Below, piece by piece: positions 10,311 through 19,849 of a stretch of 64,000 nt of DNA. Source of the stretch: Flavobacterium nackdongense. GTDB taxonomy: Bacteria > Bacteroidota > Bacteroidia > Flavobacteriales > Flavobacteriaceae. Below the pieces are notes generated by a model. That model searched no databases and was not told the origin of the DNA. It was given only the letters and a program-made list of their open reading frames with translations. Location: NCBI RefSeq assembly GCF_004355225.1, contig NZ_CP037933.1, forward strand, positions 868,001 through 932,000. The letters are read 5' to 3'. Each line of letters opens with the position of its first letter. The stretch's first letter is position 1. The position numbers and the translations under genes were made by a program.

Positions 10311-10341
10311 TTATAAATTATGTAACAATGGTTATAAATTA
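10311..10341 (+). promoter_or_regulatory. Direct repeat TTATAAATTA upstream of GH95
   Basis: TTATAAATTA occurs at 10311-10320 and again at 10332-10341, with starts 21 bases apart (two helical turns), inside the 145-bp gap before GH95. This is the widest gap in the first transcription unit. It could be an operator or simply AT-rich sequence; no regulator gene is nearby to link it to. Confidence 0.25.
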
Positions 10342-10391
10342 AAAATTGAAATTTTAAAATGAACTGGTACTTTTTTATGTACCTAAAAAAT

Positions 10392-12779
10392 ATGAAATCA
10401 ATAGTAGTTTTAAAAATACTGGTTATTTTACTTTTTACACTTGGTTGTTTTGCACAAATGCCTCTCAAAAAGTATGAACTCCGATACACAACACCCGCTT
10501 CCAATTCAAATGAAGGTTGGGAGGACTTGTCCTTGCCTTTAGGAAATGGATATTTTGGGGTGAATGTCTTTGGAGGCGTTGCAACCGAAAGACTGCAACT
10601 CAGTGAAAAGAGTATGTATATGCGGGACACCACCCAAACGAATTCTTCATACAAAACAATCGCTTTAACCAATTTTGGTGAAACGTATATTGAATTTCCA
10701 CATGCTGCAAAGGAGGTAACCCACTACGAGCGAAAACTAGATATCCGAAATGCTAGAGCCACGGTAAGCTATACTTATCAAGGCGTAGACTACAAACGCG
10801 AACTCTTTACCAGCTATCCCGACAAGGTGATGGTTGTAAAAATTTCCGCTTCGACTCCAGGAAAAGTAAACTTTACACTCCGACCTAAACATATTTTTCT
10901 GGGATCAATGCGACAAGGTACCGTAAAGGCCGCAAACGACAGAATTACAATGTCAGGAGTTTTAGAACCCTATAAACTTCTTTTTGAAGCCCAATACCGA
11001 GTTAAAAATTATGGTGGAACCATTTCGTCACAGAATGATACAAATGGTACCAACGGAATCATAACCGTTCAAAATGCCGATACAGCAGTAATTGTAATGG
11101 CGTTAGCCACCAATTATGTGTTGTCGCCTGCGGTTTTGGAAGGAGATAATAAAGATACTTTCACGATAGTAAACAAACTAAAAGACCAACCCAATCCTAA
11201 CCTTCAAATTTCAAAAATTGTTGATTCTGCCTTTGCGCTGAATTACGAACAATTATTTAAAAATCACCTTGAAGATTACAGCGCACTTTTTTCAAGAGTT
11301 TCCATAGAATTAGGCGAAAAAAATGCAGAAACCACAACCGATAAACTATTAGCAGATTATAAAAACGGAAATGAAAGCCGCTATCTGGAAGAACTCTATT
11401 TTCAGTATGGTCGGTATTTATTAATTTCATCTTCCCGAAAAGGAACACTTCCAGCAAATTTACAAGGCACTTGGAATGCGCTTCACGCTGCCCCTTGGAC
11501 CGGCGGATATTGGTTGAACATCAATTATCAAATGAATTATTGGCCTGCATTTCAAACAAACTTAGCCGAAACGTTTACGCCCTACTTGGATTATATAGAA
11601 GCTTCAGTGCCCTCGGGTCACAGCAGAGGTTCCGAACTTGTGAAGAAATACAATTCCAAAAATTTTTCGGAGGAGAAAGGCGCTTGTGGATGGACTATTG
11701 GCACCGGAAATAGCCCTTATAAAAATAGTAATCCTGGTCCTACATCTGGTTTTGGTACTGGCCCCTTTGTGTGTCAATCTATTTGGGATTATTATGAATT
11801 TACAAAAGACATAGCGGTCTTAAAAAGAATTTATCCCACTATTAAAGGGTCGAGTGATTTTACATCCCGCATCGTTCGCGAAATTCCTGAATTTAAAAAT
11901 TTGCTATTGTGCAGTCCGTCTTGGTCTCCTGAAAGTCAGTATTTTTCAGGTCCAAATACCAAAAAATACATAGATATTCCCGGAACCGCTTACGATCAAC
12001 AATTAATTTATCAAGGTCATTTAAACACCATTGCAGCCGCAAAAATACTCGGGATTGATGCGAAAATGGTCCAATTGCTTGAGAAACAACTTCCACTACT
12101 GGATCCTGTACAAATCGGTACATCGGGACAAGTAAAAGAATTTAGAACTGAAAACGAATACAGTGAGTTCGGTGATCCTGCCCACCGTCATATTTCACAG
12201 TTGATTGGTTTATTTCCTGGTACGATAATCAACGAGACAACACCAAAATGGCTAGAAGCGGCAAAAGTAACCCTCACGAAAAGAGGAGACAGAGCCACAG
12301 GATGGTCGGTAGCATATAAAATGAACATGTGGGCTAGAGCCAAAGATGGAAATCACGCATACACTCTTTATCAGAATCTGCTGAAATTCAACACCAAAAA
12401 TAACCTTTGGGACACCCACCCACCTTTTCAAATTGATGGCAATTTAGGAGGTACTGCAGGAGTTGCAGAAATGCTGTTACAAAGCCACGCGGGATATATT
12501 GAACCCTTAGCCGCTCTGCCGGACTCGTGGAAAACGGGATCCTACGAAGGACTAATGGCTCGAGGAAATTTTCAAATTGCAGCACAATGGTCAGAAAAGA
12601 AATTATCACAATTGAAAATTAAATCGAATGCGGGTGAAGTATGCCGGATTTTCTATCCCAAAATCGAAAAATCGAAACTAAAATCTACCACTGGAAAAGT
12701 CTTGCATTTCAAGAAAGAAAAAAATAACCTTATAAGTTTTGAAACGATTCAAGGTCAAGAGTATATATTTGAATTATAA
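10392..12779 (+). CDS. GH95 alpha-L-fucosidase/galactosidase
   Basis: A 795-residue exported enzyme. The ATG at 10392 is preferred over an in-frame ATG 11 codons earlier because it gives a normal signal peptide (MKSIVVLKILVILLFTLGCFAQ). GH95 marks are the N-terminal WEDLSLPLGNGYFG, the helical-barrel motif MNYWPAFQTNLAE with the paired Asn used to activate water, and HPPFQIDGNLGG with the catalytic Asp. GH95 enzymes invert and mainly remove alpha-1,2-L-fucose, while some act on L-galactose. It complements the retaining GH29 enzyme, so two differently linked fucoses may be present in the substrate. Confidence 0.92.
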   Translation: MKSIVVLKILVILLFTLGCFAQMPLKKYELRYTTPASNSNEGWEDLSLPLGNGYFGVNVFGGVATERLQLSEKSMYMRDTTQTNSSYKTIALTNFGETYIEFPHAAKEVTHYERKLDIRNARATVSYTYQGVDYKRELFTSYPDKVMVVKISASTPGKVNFTLRPKHIFLGSMRQGTVKAANDRITMSGVLEPYKLLFEAQYRVKNYGGTISSQNDTNGTNGIITVQNADTAVIVMALATNYVLSPAVLEGDNKDTFTIVNKLKDQPNPNLQISKIVDSAFALNYEQLFKNHLEDYSALFSRVSIELGEKNAETTTDKLLADYKNGNESRYLEELYFQYGRYLLISSSRKGTLPANLQGTWNALHAAPWTGGYWLNINYQMNYWPAFQTNLAETFTPYLDYIEASVPSGHSRGSELVKKYNSKNFSEEKGACGWTIGTGNSPYKNSNPGPTSGFGTGPFVCQSIWDYYEFTKDIAVLKRIYPTIKGSSDFTSRIVREIPEFKNLLLCSPSWSPESQYFSGPNTKKYIDIPGTAYDQQLIYQGHLNTIAAAKILGIDAKMVQLLEKQLPLLDPVQIGTSGQVKEFRTENEYSEFGDPAHRHISQLIGLFPGTIINETTPKWLEAAKVTLTKRGDRATGWSVAYKMNMWARAKDGNHAYTLYQNLLKFNTKNNLWDTHPPFQIDGNLGGTAGVAEMLLQSHAGYIEPLAALPDSWKTGSYEGLMARGNFQIAAQWSEKKLSQLKIKSNAGEVCRIFYPKIEKSKLKSTTGKVLHFKKEKNNLISFETIQGQEYIFEL

Positions 12780-12814
12780 ACTTTAGAATAGAAAAAATTA
12801 AAATACTATAAACA

Positions 12815-14224
12815 ATGAAAAAACTAATTGTAGCCCTTGTGCTAGTTAATGTTTTTGGCCTTATGGCACAAAACTCCAAAAAACCGAATGTCATTATCAT
12901 TTACAATGACGATTTAGGCTATCAAGATTTAGGGTGTTACGGTTCGCCAAACATCAAAACACCCCGTATTGACCAGATGGCGAAAGAAGGCGTTCGATTT
13001 ACAGACTGTTATTCGGCTTCGCCTGTTTGTTCCGCTTCGAGAGCGGCTTTGCTAACAGGTTGCTATCCGCAACGAGTTGGGGTACCAGGTGTCATTTCAG
13101 CAGGTGCCAATCAAGGATTGAGTCCAAAAAACACAACCCTAGCGGAAATTTTAAAAAGTGTGGGTTATGCGACAGCCGCTGTTGGCAAATGGCATTTAGG
13201 CGATCAGCCGCAACATTTGCCCACTAATCAGGGCTTTGATTCCTTTTTTGGGATTCCGTATAGCAACGATATGTATCCTTCAAAAAATATTCCTTACGCA
13301 GCTAATTGTCAGTTCAACGAAGGCTATGATTTAAATAAAATCAATGAGGCATTTGCCAATATGAAACCGGGTGACAAACAACCCGAGTCTGCCAAACACA
13401 AAGTGCCGTTGATGCGCAATTTAGAAACTATCGAATTTCCAGTAGATCAAACTACCATAACCAAACGATATGCGGATGAAGGCATTTCCTTCATTAAACA
13501 AAGTGTCAAAGACAAAAAACCTTTTTTCCTTTACTTAGCGAATTCGATGCCTCATATTCCGCTTTATGTTTCGCCTCAATTTAAGGGAAAAAGTAAGCGC
13601 GGACTTTATGGCGATGTAGTCGAAGAAATAGACTATAACACCGGAAGAATTCTCGATGTATTGAAAGAATTAAAAATCGATAAAAACACCATCGTTATTT
13701 TTTCATCCGACAATGGACCTTGGTTGGCAAAAGGAGCTGATGGAGGTTCAGCACTCCCGCTGTTCGAAGGTAAATTCACCAGTTTTGAAGGAGGATTGCG
13801 AGTGCCTTTTATTATAAAATGGCCTAATGAAATTAAAGCGGATGGAGTTTGTAAAAAATTAATTTCTACAATTGATATACTTCCAACATTAGCGAGTATT
13901 ACGGGTGCAAAACTGCCTGAAATGGAAATAGATGGAACATCGGTTTTGGATTTATGGAAAGGTGATCCAAGTGCAAAAAACCCACACGAGTTCTACTTTA
14001 TGATTTACACGGGGCAATCGGTTCGCTCTGGCGATTGGAAATACCATAAAAAACAAATATTTTCAGTAAACAAAGATACACAAACAGACAAATCTCCCGC
14101 TTTATACAACCTAAAAGACGATATTGGTGAAACAAAAAATTTATTAAATGAATATCCCGAAATAGCTCAAAAATTAGCCAAAGCACTTGACGAGCATTTA
14201 AGCAGGATTAATGTTAAAAAATAA
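12815..14224 (+). CDS. S1-family sulfatase (CSASR formylglycine motif)
   Basis: A 469-residue exported sulfatase (signal ends G-L-M-A-Q). Metal-binding Asp pair in IIYNDDLGYQDLG (about 31-33), formylglycine site Cys72 in CSASR, then GKWHLG, and SDNGPW in the second metal site. The motif uses Ala instead of the common Pro at the third position, which maturing enzymes accept in the general C-x-P/A-x-R form. It hydrolyses a sulfate ester from a sugar, probably exo-acting in the periplasm. It is last in the first unit and is followed by a strong terminator. Confidence 0.93.
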   Translation: MKKLIVALVLVNVFGLMAQNSKKPNVIIIYNDDLGYQDLGCYGSPNIKTPRIDQMAKEGVRFTDCYSASPVCSASRAALLTGCYPQRVGVPGVISAGANQGLSPKNTTLAEILKSVGYATAAVGKWHLGDQPQHLPTNQGFDSFFGIPYSNDMYPSKNIPYAANCQFNEGYDLNKINEAFANMKPGDKQPESAKHKVPLMRNLETIEFPVDQTTITKRYADEGISFIKQSVKDKKPFFLYLANSMPHIPLYVSPQFKGKSKRGLYGDVVEEIDYNTGRILDVLKELKIDKNTIVIFSSDNGPWLAKGADGGSALPLFEGKFTSFEGGLRVPFIIKWPNEIKADGVCKKLISTIDILPTLASITGAKLPEMEIDGTSVLDLWKGDPSAKNPHEFYFMIYTGQSVRSGDWKYHKKQIFSVNKDTQTDKSPALYNLKDDIGETKNLLNEYPEIAQKLAKALDEHLSRINVKK

Positions 14225-14272
14225 AATTGCAAAAGTCCTATAGCATCCACACTTAAACGATCAAGAAGAACT

Positions 14273-14307
14273 AAACCCACTAATTTTTTGAATTTGGTGG
14301 GTTTTTT
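14273..14307 (+). terminator. Intrinsic terminator after the first unit
   Basis: AAACCCAC (14273-14280) pairs perfectly with GTGGGTTT (14297-14304), with a further AATT/AATT pairing in the loop, and the stem runs into TTTTTT. It lies 48 bases after the sulfatase stop and closes the first transcription unit. Confidence 0.75.
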
Positions 14308-14921
14308 ATTTCATAAGCAAACCAGAATTCTTTAAAAAAAATTTTCTTTATCATTTTTCACGATTCAATTTTTATTCAAAAAAGGCAAAAACAGACCGCT
14401 TTCTTCTCAAGGCGTATTTCGATCATATTTAAAATTTGAAAATAAATTCAAGTTTTTAGTTTTCCCTAAATAATCGAAAATGTGGCGCTTTAGATTAATG
14501 AAAAATAAAAATGATTGTGTGCCTTCGGATTAGAATAGTATTTATAAAAATCCTTACACGGTCTCGCAAAAGTAAAAATCATTTTTGGTATAGACCCGCA
14601 TCCAAAGTTTAAGAAATAAATAAGAGGTCTTCATTCCCAAATTTATGCCAATCTGGCAATAATTGCTATTATAATTAAATTAATAAAAAATTACAGCAAT
14701 CATTAATTGTAAATTAATCAATTATTAATCTTGGGCTAATACTTTTGATTAAAGATTTAAAATTTAGTGTCGAAATCGATTTTTATCAATTGCATTCCAA
14801 GAATAGAAATAACCCAATATCGCGAGTTTTTTTATTGCCTTGGAATCTAAAAAAATCAAGTATTTCATAAAACAATCAACCAATTGAAAACCCTATTCTA
14901 AAAACCTACAGAAAATAAGTA
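14308..14921 (+). other. Long intergenic leader before the phosphoesterase unit
   Basis: About 610 bases without a supportable gene. AT-rich throughout and all frames are interrupted. One exact match to the Bacteroidota -7 box, TACTTTTG, lies at 14740-14747, but I find no TTG at the usual distance upstream. The gap likely carries the promoter of the second unit, and would leave a leader of about 170 bases. Confidence 0.5.
14740..14747 (+). promoter_or_regulatory. Possible -7 box for the phosphoesterase unit
   Basis: TACTTTTG matches TAnnTTTG exactly. The -33 TTG is not found at 19-21 bases upstream (nearest TTG is 30 bases away), so this is weak evidence. Confidence 0.3.
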
Positions 14922-17336
14922 ATGATGAAAAAAAATACATTTCTTGCCCTTGTACTCCTATCACTTTGTTTTTCGGTGACAAGTTGGAGTCAAAATATTG
15001 TTTATCCTTGGCGTGCCACGACTGCAATACTCAAAGGAGGCGAAAGCTTTGAAGTTTGGTTTAATGCTGCCAATGGGCAAACCGTAAACTCCGTTGAACT
15101 CAAAGCAGCGTTTCAAAATGTAAGTACTTCGATTAGCAGTGTCAATGGCAATTGGGTATACGACCCGATGTCTGGCAACACCTACAATATGAAAATTACG
15201 GTTAGCGTGCCTGCCAACGCAGTTGCCGATCGATATGACCTTGTTCTGAACACCTCATCTGGACCTATTACGTCCTATGGTGGTGTCAAAATTGTAAAAG
15301 AATACAAACCCGAGTATTACGTGATGCATATGTCGGATGGCCATTTATATCAGGCTGGTTATGATACCGATGTTATTTTGCAAAGAAAATCGGCTATGGT
15401 AGACATCGCCAATATTATGGATGTTCAAGTGCTTATCGAAACGGGGGACAATATGTATAACGTACGAAATCATCCCGAAAGAGAAGAGTATTATTTTATT
15501 GGCAGTCCTTCCATCAATACCAAAGGAATGTCGAAATGTACAGCAGCCACATTTATAACACCCGGTGATCACGAAGGATTTACTGCCAATGATTTTGCCC
15601 AAGGAACACCACAACAAAATGCTGACTTCGTCAATGATTATTGGGGGTTACAGAATCACAGTTTCAAATATGGAAATGGACGATTTATGAATCTTAACAA
15701 TGCTTGGTCGGTATCGGAAACCAATCCGGGGCAACATCAATATCAAATAGATGATGCCATTTCTTGGTTGCACAATGCGGGTTCGGGCGGGAATTTCTTT
15801 CTGACAGCAGGACATTGTTACAACAAAATGCACAGTTTTATCGACACCGATACAAAGCTCAGCCTAGTTCTAGCGGGGGATAAACATCATATCTATACGT
15901 CCAATCCGTATTCCTTTACTCCCGGAAGTCCTGCTGTTGCCTATATCGCTGCATCGGGAATCAACCATTTTGCGTTCAACCTTTTTAAAGTTAATAACGC
16001 AACCGGAAGTTACTCAGCCCCAACGGGTGTCAATGGATTTGCAGATGTCTTGTTTAGCGGTGACCAAGACCTACCTGCTACTTGGGTATCGAATCTGACA
16101 CTTGCTTATTCCGCGGCCAATGATGGAAGCACAACTATTAACACTGCTACAATTGACAATAAATTTAACTTCCCGCTAACGGCAGCCAAAGTGCGTTTTG
16201 TTGTTCCCAAAGGTTTTAATTATAATGTAACCAATGGTATTGTGGAACAGGAATATGACGGAACGCAATTTCATATTGTCGATGTCTTGACCGATGTAAA
16301 TGCTGCTAGCAAAAAAGAAATCTATATTACTTCGGGCAGTCCCATCGACTTATGTCCCGATGATCCAAACAAAACGGCTCCCGGCAATTGTGGCTGCGGA
16401 GTACCAGAGGGCACTTGCACCGTTGCTGTAACCGGTCTAACGGTAAATCCAACCACCGCAAAATTGCACTTGAATGTTATCAAACAAATTGTCGCTACCA
16501 TCACTCCTGCCAATGCAACAAACAAACAGATTACTTGGAGCAGCAGTGACCCAGCTGTAGCGACTGTTAGTCCTGCAGGCTTAGTTACCGCAATAAGCGG
16601 AGGAACTGCAATTATTACGGCAACCGCCCAAGATGGAAATATCACAGCAACAACAAGCATCACGGTAATTCCAAATAATACCCTGTACCAAGCCGAAGAT
16701 GCCGAACTTAATGGTGCTCTAATTGTGACATCGCAGCCGGACTACCACGGCACCGGATTTGTAGATTACACCAATCCATCAAACGATTATATCAAATGGT
16801 CGGTCTATGTGCCTACCGATGGCAATTACAATCTGAACTTCCGATATGCTTTGGCCTCTGGCAGCAGACCATTAAACTTAAACGTTAATGGTGTTAACAA
16901 AAACTCTTTGACTTTTCCTGTAACCGGTAGTTTTGCCGTTTGGGGCAATTACATCAGTAGTCAAGCCTTAAAAGCAGGTACCAATACCATTACACTGACA
17001 GCAATCGGTTCGAGTGGAGGTAATTTTGATGAGCTTACCATTTCGAATACTCTTGGCATCAACGATTTACCCCAAGGAAATGAAAATAAAACAGTCAAAG
17101 TTTTTCCCAATCCACTAACACAATCAAGTCTTTATGTCTCTACCGATGGATTTGATAATGACACCAACGTTCGTATTACGATTACCAACACCAACGGTCA
17201 AAAAATATACGAGAAAAAACTCCATGATCCTTGTCAGACCGAGATAAATCTAGCCGAGAAATTACCGAATGCGCTCTATTTTGTTACTGTGCAATCCGAT
17301 CAAACCAAAATTGTAAAAAAATTAATTGTAAAATAG
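14922..17336 (+). CDS. T9SS-secreted metallophosphoesterase with Ig-like and CBM6 domains, paralogue 1
   Basis: An 804-residue protein: signal peptide; N-terminal beta domain (about 25-125); calcineurin-like phosphoesterase domain (about 130-380); a Cys-rich linker with CGCGVPEGTC (about 485-500); a BIG2-type Ig-like domain (to about 585); a CBM6-type carbohydrate-binding domain beginning YQAEDAE (about 590-710); and a T9SS C-terminal sorting domain. It would be secreted and bind a polysaccharide. The active site differs from the two downstream copies: SDGH and GDN are present, but GNHD has become GDHE (about 215) and GHVH has become GDKH (about 320), replacing an Asn and a His metal ligand. 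It may use another metal or be inactive. Confidence 0.85.
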   Translation: MMKKNTFLALVLLSLCFSVTSWSQNIVYPWRATTAILKGGESFEVWFNAANGQTVNSVELKAAFQNVSTSISSVNGNWVYDPMSGNTYNMKITVSVPANAVADRYDLVLNTSSGPITSYGGVKIVKEYKPEYYVMHMSDGHLYQAGYDTDVILQRKSAMVDIANIMDVQVLIETGDNMYNVRNHPEREEYYFIGSPSINTKGMSKCTAATFITPGDHEGFTANDFAQGTPQQNADFVNDYWGLQNHSFKYGNGRFMNLNNAWSVSETNPGQHQYQIDDAISWLHNAGSGGNFFLTAGHCYNKMHSFIDTDTKLSLVLAGDKHHIYTSNPYSFTPGSPAVAYIAASGINHFAFNLFKVNNATGSYSAPTGVNGFADVLFSGDQDLPATWVSNLTLAYSAANDGSTTINTATIDNKFNFPLTAAKVRFVVPKGFNYNVTNGIVEQEYDGTQFHIVDVLTDVNAASKKEIYITSGSPIDLCPDDPNKTAPGNCGCGVPEGTCTVAVTGLTVNPTTAKLHLNVIKQIVATITPANATNKQITWSSSDPAVATVSPAGLVTAISGGTAIITATAQDGNITATTSITVIPNNTLYQAEDAELNGALIVTSQPDYHGTGFVDYTNPSNDYIKWSVYVPTDGNYNLNFRYALASGSRPLNLNVNGVNKNSLTFPVTGSFAVWGNYISSQALKAGTNTITLTAIGSSGGNFDELTISNTLGINDLPQGNENKTVKVFPNPLTQSSLYVSTDGFDNDTNVRITITNTNGQKIYEKKLHDPCQTEINLAEKLPNALYFVTVQSDQTKIVKKLIVK
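17275..17335 (+). repeat. 61-bp direct repeat, copy 1 (3' end of phosphoesterase 1)
   Basis: These 61 bases, encoding the end of the T9SS domain (from S-Y-F-V-T-V-type residues through K-L-I-V-K), are identical to 19772-19832 at the end of paralogue 2. Paralogue 3 differs at several bases here. Confidence 0.85.
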
Positions 17337-17367
17337 AACTAATCACTACCAGAAATACCCAAGCCAA

Positions 17368-19833
17368 ATGAAAAAAATACTACCAATAATCATTTTCCTT
17401 TTGACCTTCTTGTTGTCAACTGTGAGCTGGTCTCAAAAAATTATTTACCCTTGGCGTTCAACCACCGCCATTGTCAAAGCAGGCGAAACTTTCGAAGTTT
17501 GGTTCAATGCCGATGCCGGTCAAACGCTAAATGAAGTCTCTCTACGAGGACCTTTCAACAATACCGATGTCACGATTACCGATACTAAAACAGATACTTG
17601 GGTCTATGATCAATGGTCAGGAAATACCTGTAATCGCAAATACACCATTAGCGTTCCAGCCAATACTCCAGCGGATCGCTACGATTTAATTTTAAAAACA
17701 TCGACAGGCGACGAAATATCACTGGCAGCGGTTAAAGTCATTAAAGAATACAAAAGCAATTATTATATTTTGCATTTCTCCGATGTACATCGTTGGCAAG
17801 GTACTTATGACACGCCAAATATCATACTACGCGAAGTTTCGACTATTGTGGATATTGCCAATATCATCGACCCTGCAATGATCATCGAAACGGGGGACAA
17901 TCATTATCAAAACACCACAAATGAAGCGAGTTCACTTGCTCGAATCGAACAATACATGAACGGATATACAGGAACATCAGGCTGGGTAAATGGGATGAAT
18001 AATTTCTTCGCACCCGTTTTTACGGTACCCGGAAACCACGATACTCCTAATAAAAATTTCGAATTAGAACCGGGTTATCCAAACCCGGGTTATGAAAAAA
18101 ATGCTGCCATAACCCAAAATAAATTTTATGGACTTCAAGCTTTTAATTTCTCTTACGGGAGTACTCGATTTATGGGTGTAAACAACTCTTGGACGCCTGA
18201 TACTGGTGGCGGTGCAGCTGGATATGTGGCCAACTACCAATGGCAATTAGATGCGGCTAATGCGTGGTTAAATAGTGCCGGTAGTGGCAAATTTAGAATT
18301 GGTTTTTTTCACGTACCACAAGAAAGTATTCCACCGGTTTATAACGCCTTTAAAAACGCAGGAAATCCGCTAGGTTTGATGTTAGCTGGACATGTTCACA
18401 GCATTACAAATAGTCCATTTACCTATGACAGCCGTTTGTGCTACACCACTTTATCCTGTAGAGACGGAAGTAAAAGTGCTCCTTTCAACTTATACAAAGT
18501 AGACGATGTAGCGGGTACTTATGAAACAGTGGGTAATGCACAGTCTGCTCATCAAGGATTGGAAACTGCAAAAAACTACAACACACCTAAATTGAAATTG
18601 ACTTATGCCAATGCCAATGACGGTACTAGTGAAACCAATGTTGCAACGATAGTCAATAAATTTACTTTTCCAATTGCAGGAGCAAGAGTACGTTTTGTCG
18701 TGCCAAAAGGGGGACCGTATTATGTAACAAACGCAACTATCAAACAAGAATTTGACGGAACCAATTTTCACATCATTGATGCTACCTATAATTTGGCTGC
18801 AACTAGTACAACTGTTGTGAACTTGTTCAAAGGAATTCAGGTTGACCAATGCCCCAATGACCCTGACAAAATGGAACCTGGCATCTGCGGTTGTGGGATT
18901 CCAGAGGGCACTTGTCCAATTCCAGTTACAGGTGTCTTAATTTCTCCATCGAATGTAAAAATGAATACGAATACTGATAGACAATTATTCGCCACAGTCC
19001 AACCTTCCAATGCAACCAATAAATCGATAAATTGGACTAGTAATGATACCGGAATCGCCACAGTTGATACTAATGGTTTAGTTACAGCTAATGCAACAGG
19101 TACTGCCACCATTACGGCAACAACAGTTGATGGTACTAAAATAGCTAATAGCAACATTACAGTACTTACCAATAATAATAATTATCAAGCAGAAGATGCC
19201 GAATTTGTTGGTCCCGTGATCGCTACTAACCAACTCGGATACAACGGCACTGGCTTCTTGGACTATACTAACGCCACAAACGATTTTATCAAATGGAACG
19301 TTTATGTACCAACCACGGGCAATTATACTTTAAATTTCCGTTATGCGGCCTCCGCAAATAGACCCTTAAAACTAACCATCAACGGAGTTGACGTCAGTGC
19401 CTCTTTTGCGTTTCCATCAACAGGTAGTTTTGCCATTTGGGGAAATATTTCCACTAGTCAATTATTAACTGCAGGAAACAACACCATAACCTTGACTGCC
19501 ATTGGTTCTAGTGGAGGGAATTTTGATGAACTTACTATCGCTAGTACCCTCGGTGTAAATGATAAAACATTCGAGAATGAGACCAAAACCGTTAGGGTAT
19601 ATCCCAACCCGGTAGCCAATGGAATTTTTACTGTTGCAACAGACGGACTCGACGATGACACTAACGTTCGTATTATTGTAACCAATAGTATCGGTCAGAA
19701 AATTCATGAAAAAAAAATAAACGATCCGTGCCATACCGATATCAATCTCGATGGCAAACTAAGCGAATCCATCTATTTTGTTACTGTGCAATCCGATCAA
19801 ACCAAAATTGTAAAAAAATTAATTGTAAAATAA
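17368..19833 (+). CDS. T9SS-secreted metallophosphoesterase with Ig-like and CBM6 domains, paralogue 2
   Basis: An 821-residue protein with the same domain order as the preceding gene: signal peptide, beta domain, calcineurin-like phosphoesterase, CGCG linker, BIG2-like domain, CBM6-type domain, T9SS sorting domain. The full set of metal-ligand motifs is present: FSDVH (about 137-141), ETGDNH, PGNHD and AGHVH, with an extra FFH before the last. It should be a bimetal phosphomonoesterase or phosphodiesterase acting outside the cell on a carbohydrate-bound substrate. The start is 31 bp after paralogue 1. In the catalytic domain it is much closer to paralogue 3 than to 1. The natural phosphoester is unknown. 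Confidence 0.87.
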   Translation: MKKILPIIIFLLTFLLSTVSWSQKIIYPWRSTTAIVKAGETFEVWFNADAGQTLNEVSLRGPFNNTDVTITDTKTDTWVYDQWSGNTCNRKYTISVPANTPADRYDLILKTSTGDEISLAAVKVIKEYKSNYYILHFSDVHRWQGTYDTPNIILREVSTIVDIANIIDPAMIIETGDNHYQNTTNEASSLARIEQYMNGYTGTSGWVNGMNNFFAPVFTVPGNHDTPNKNFELEPGYPNPGYEKNAAITQNKFYGLQAFNFSYGSTRFMGVNNSWTPDTGGGAAGYVANYQWQLDAANAWLNSAGSGKFRIGFFHVPQESIPPVYNAFKNAGNPLGLMLAGHVHSITNSPFTYDSRLCYTTLSCRDGSKSAPFNLYKVDDVAGTYETVGNAQSAHQGLETAKNYNTPKLKLTYANANDGTSETNVATIVNKFTFPIAGARVRFVVPKGGPYYVTNATIKQEFDGTNFHIIDATYNLAATSTTVVNLFKGIQVDQCPNDPDKMEPGICGCGIPEGTCPIPVTGVLISPSNVKMNTNTDRQLFATVQPSNATNKSINWTSNDTGIATVDTNGLVTANATGTATITATTVDGTKIANSNITVLTNNNNYQAEDAEFVGPVIATNQLGYNGTGFLDYTNATNDFIKWNVYVPTTGNYTLNFRYAASANRPLKLTINGVDVSASFAFPSTGSFAIWGNISTSQLLTAGNNTITLTAIGSSGGNFDELTIASTLGVNDKTFENETKTVRVYPNPVANGIFTVATDGLDDDTNVRIIVTNSIGQKIHEKKINDPCHTDINLDGKLSESIYFVTVQSDQTKIVKKLIVK
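19772..19832 (+). repeat. 61-bp direct repeat, copy 2 (3' end of phosphoesterase 2)
   Basis: Identical to 17275-17335. The flanking bases differ at both ends, so the identity is sharply limited to this stretch. Confidence 0.85.
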
Positions 19834-19849
19834 GTAAGATTTAAAATAA

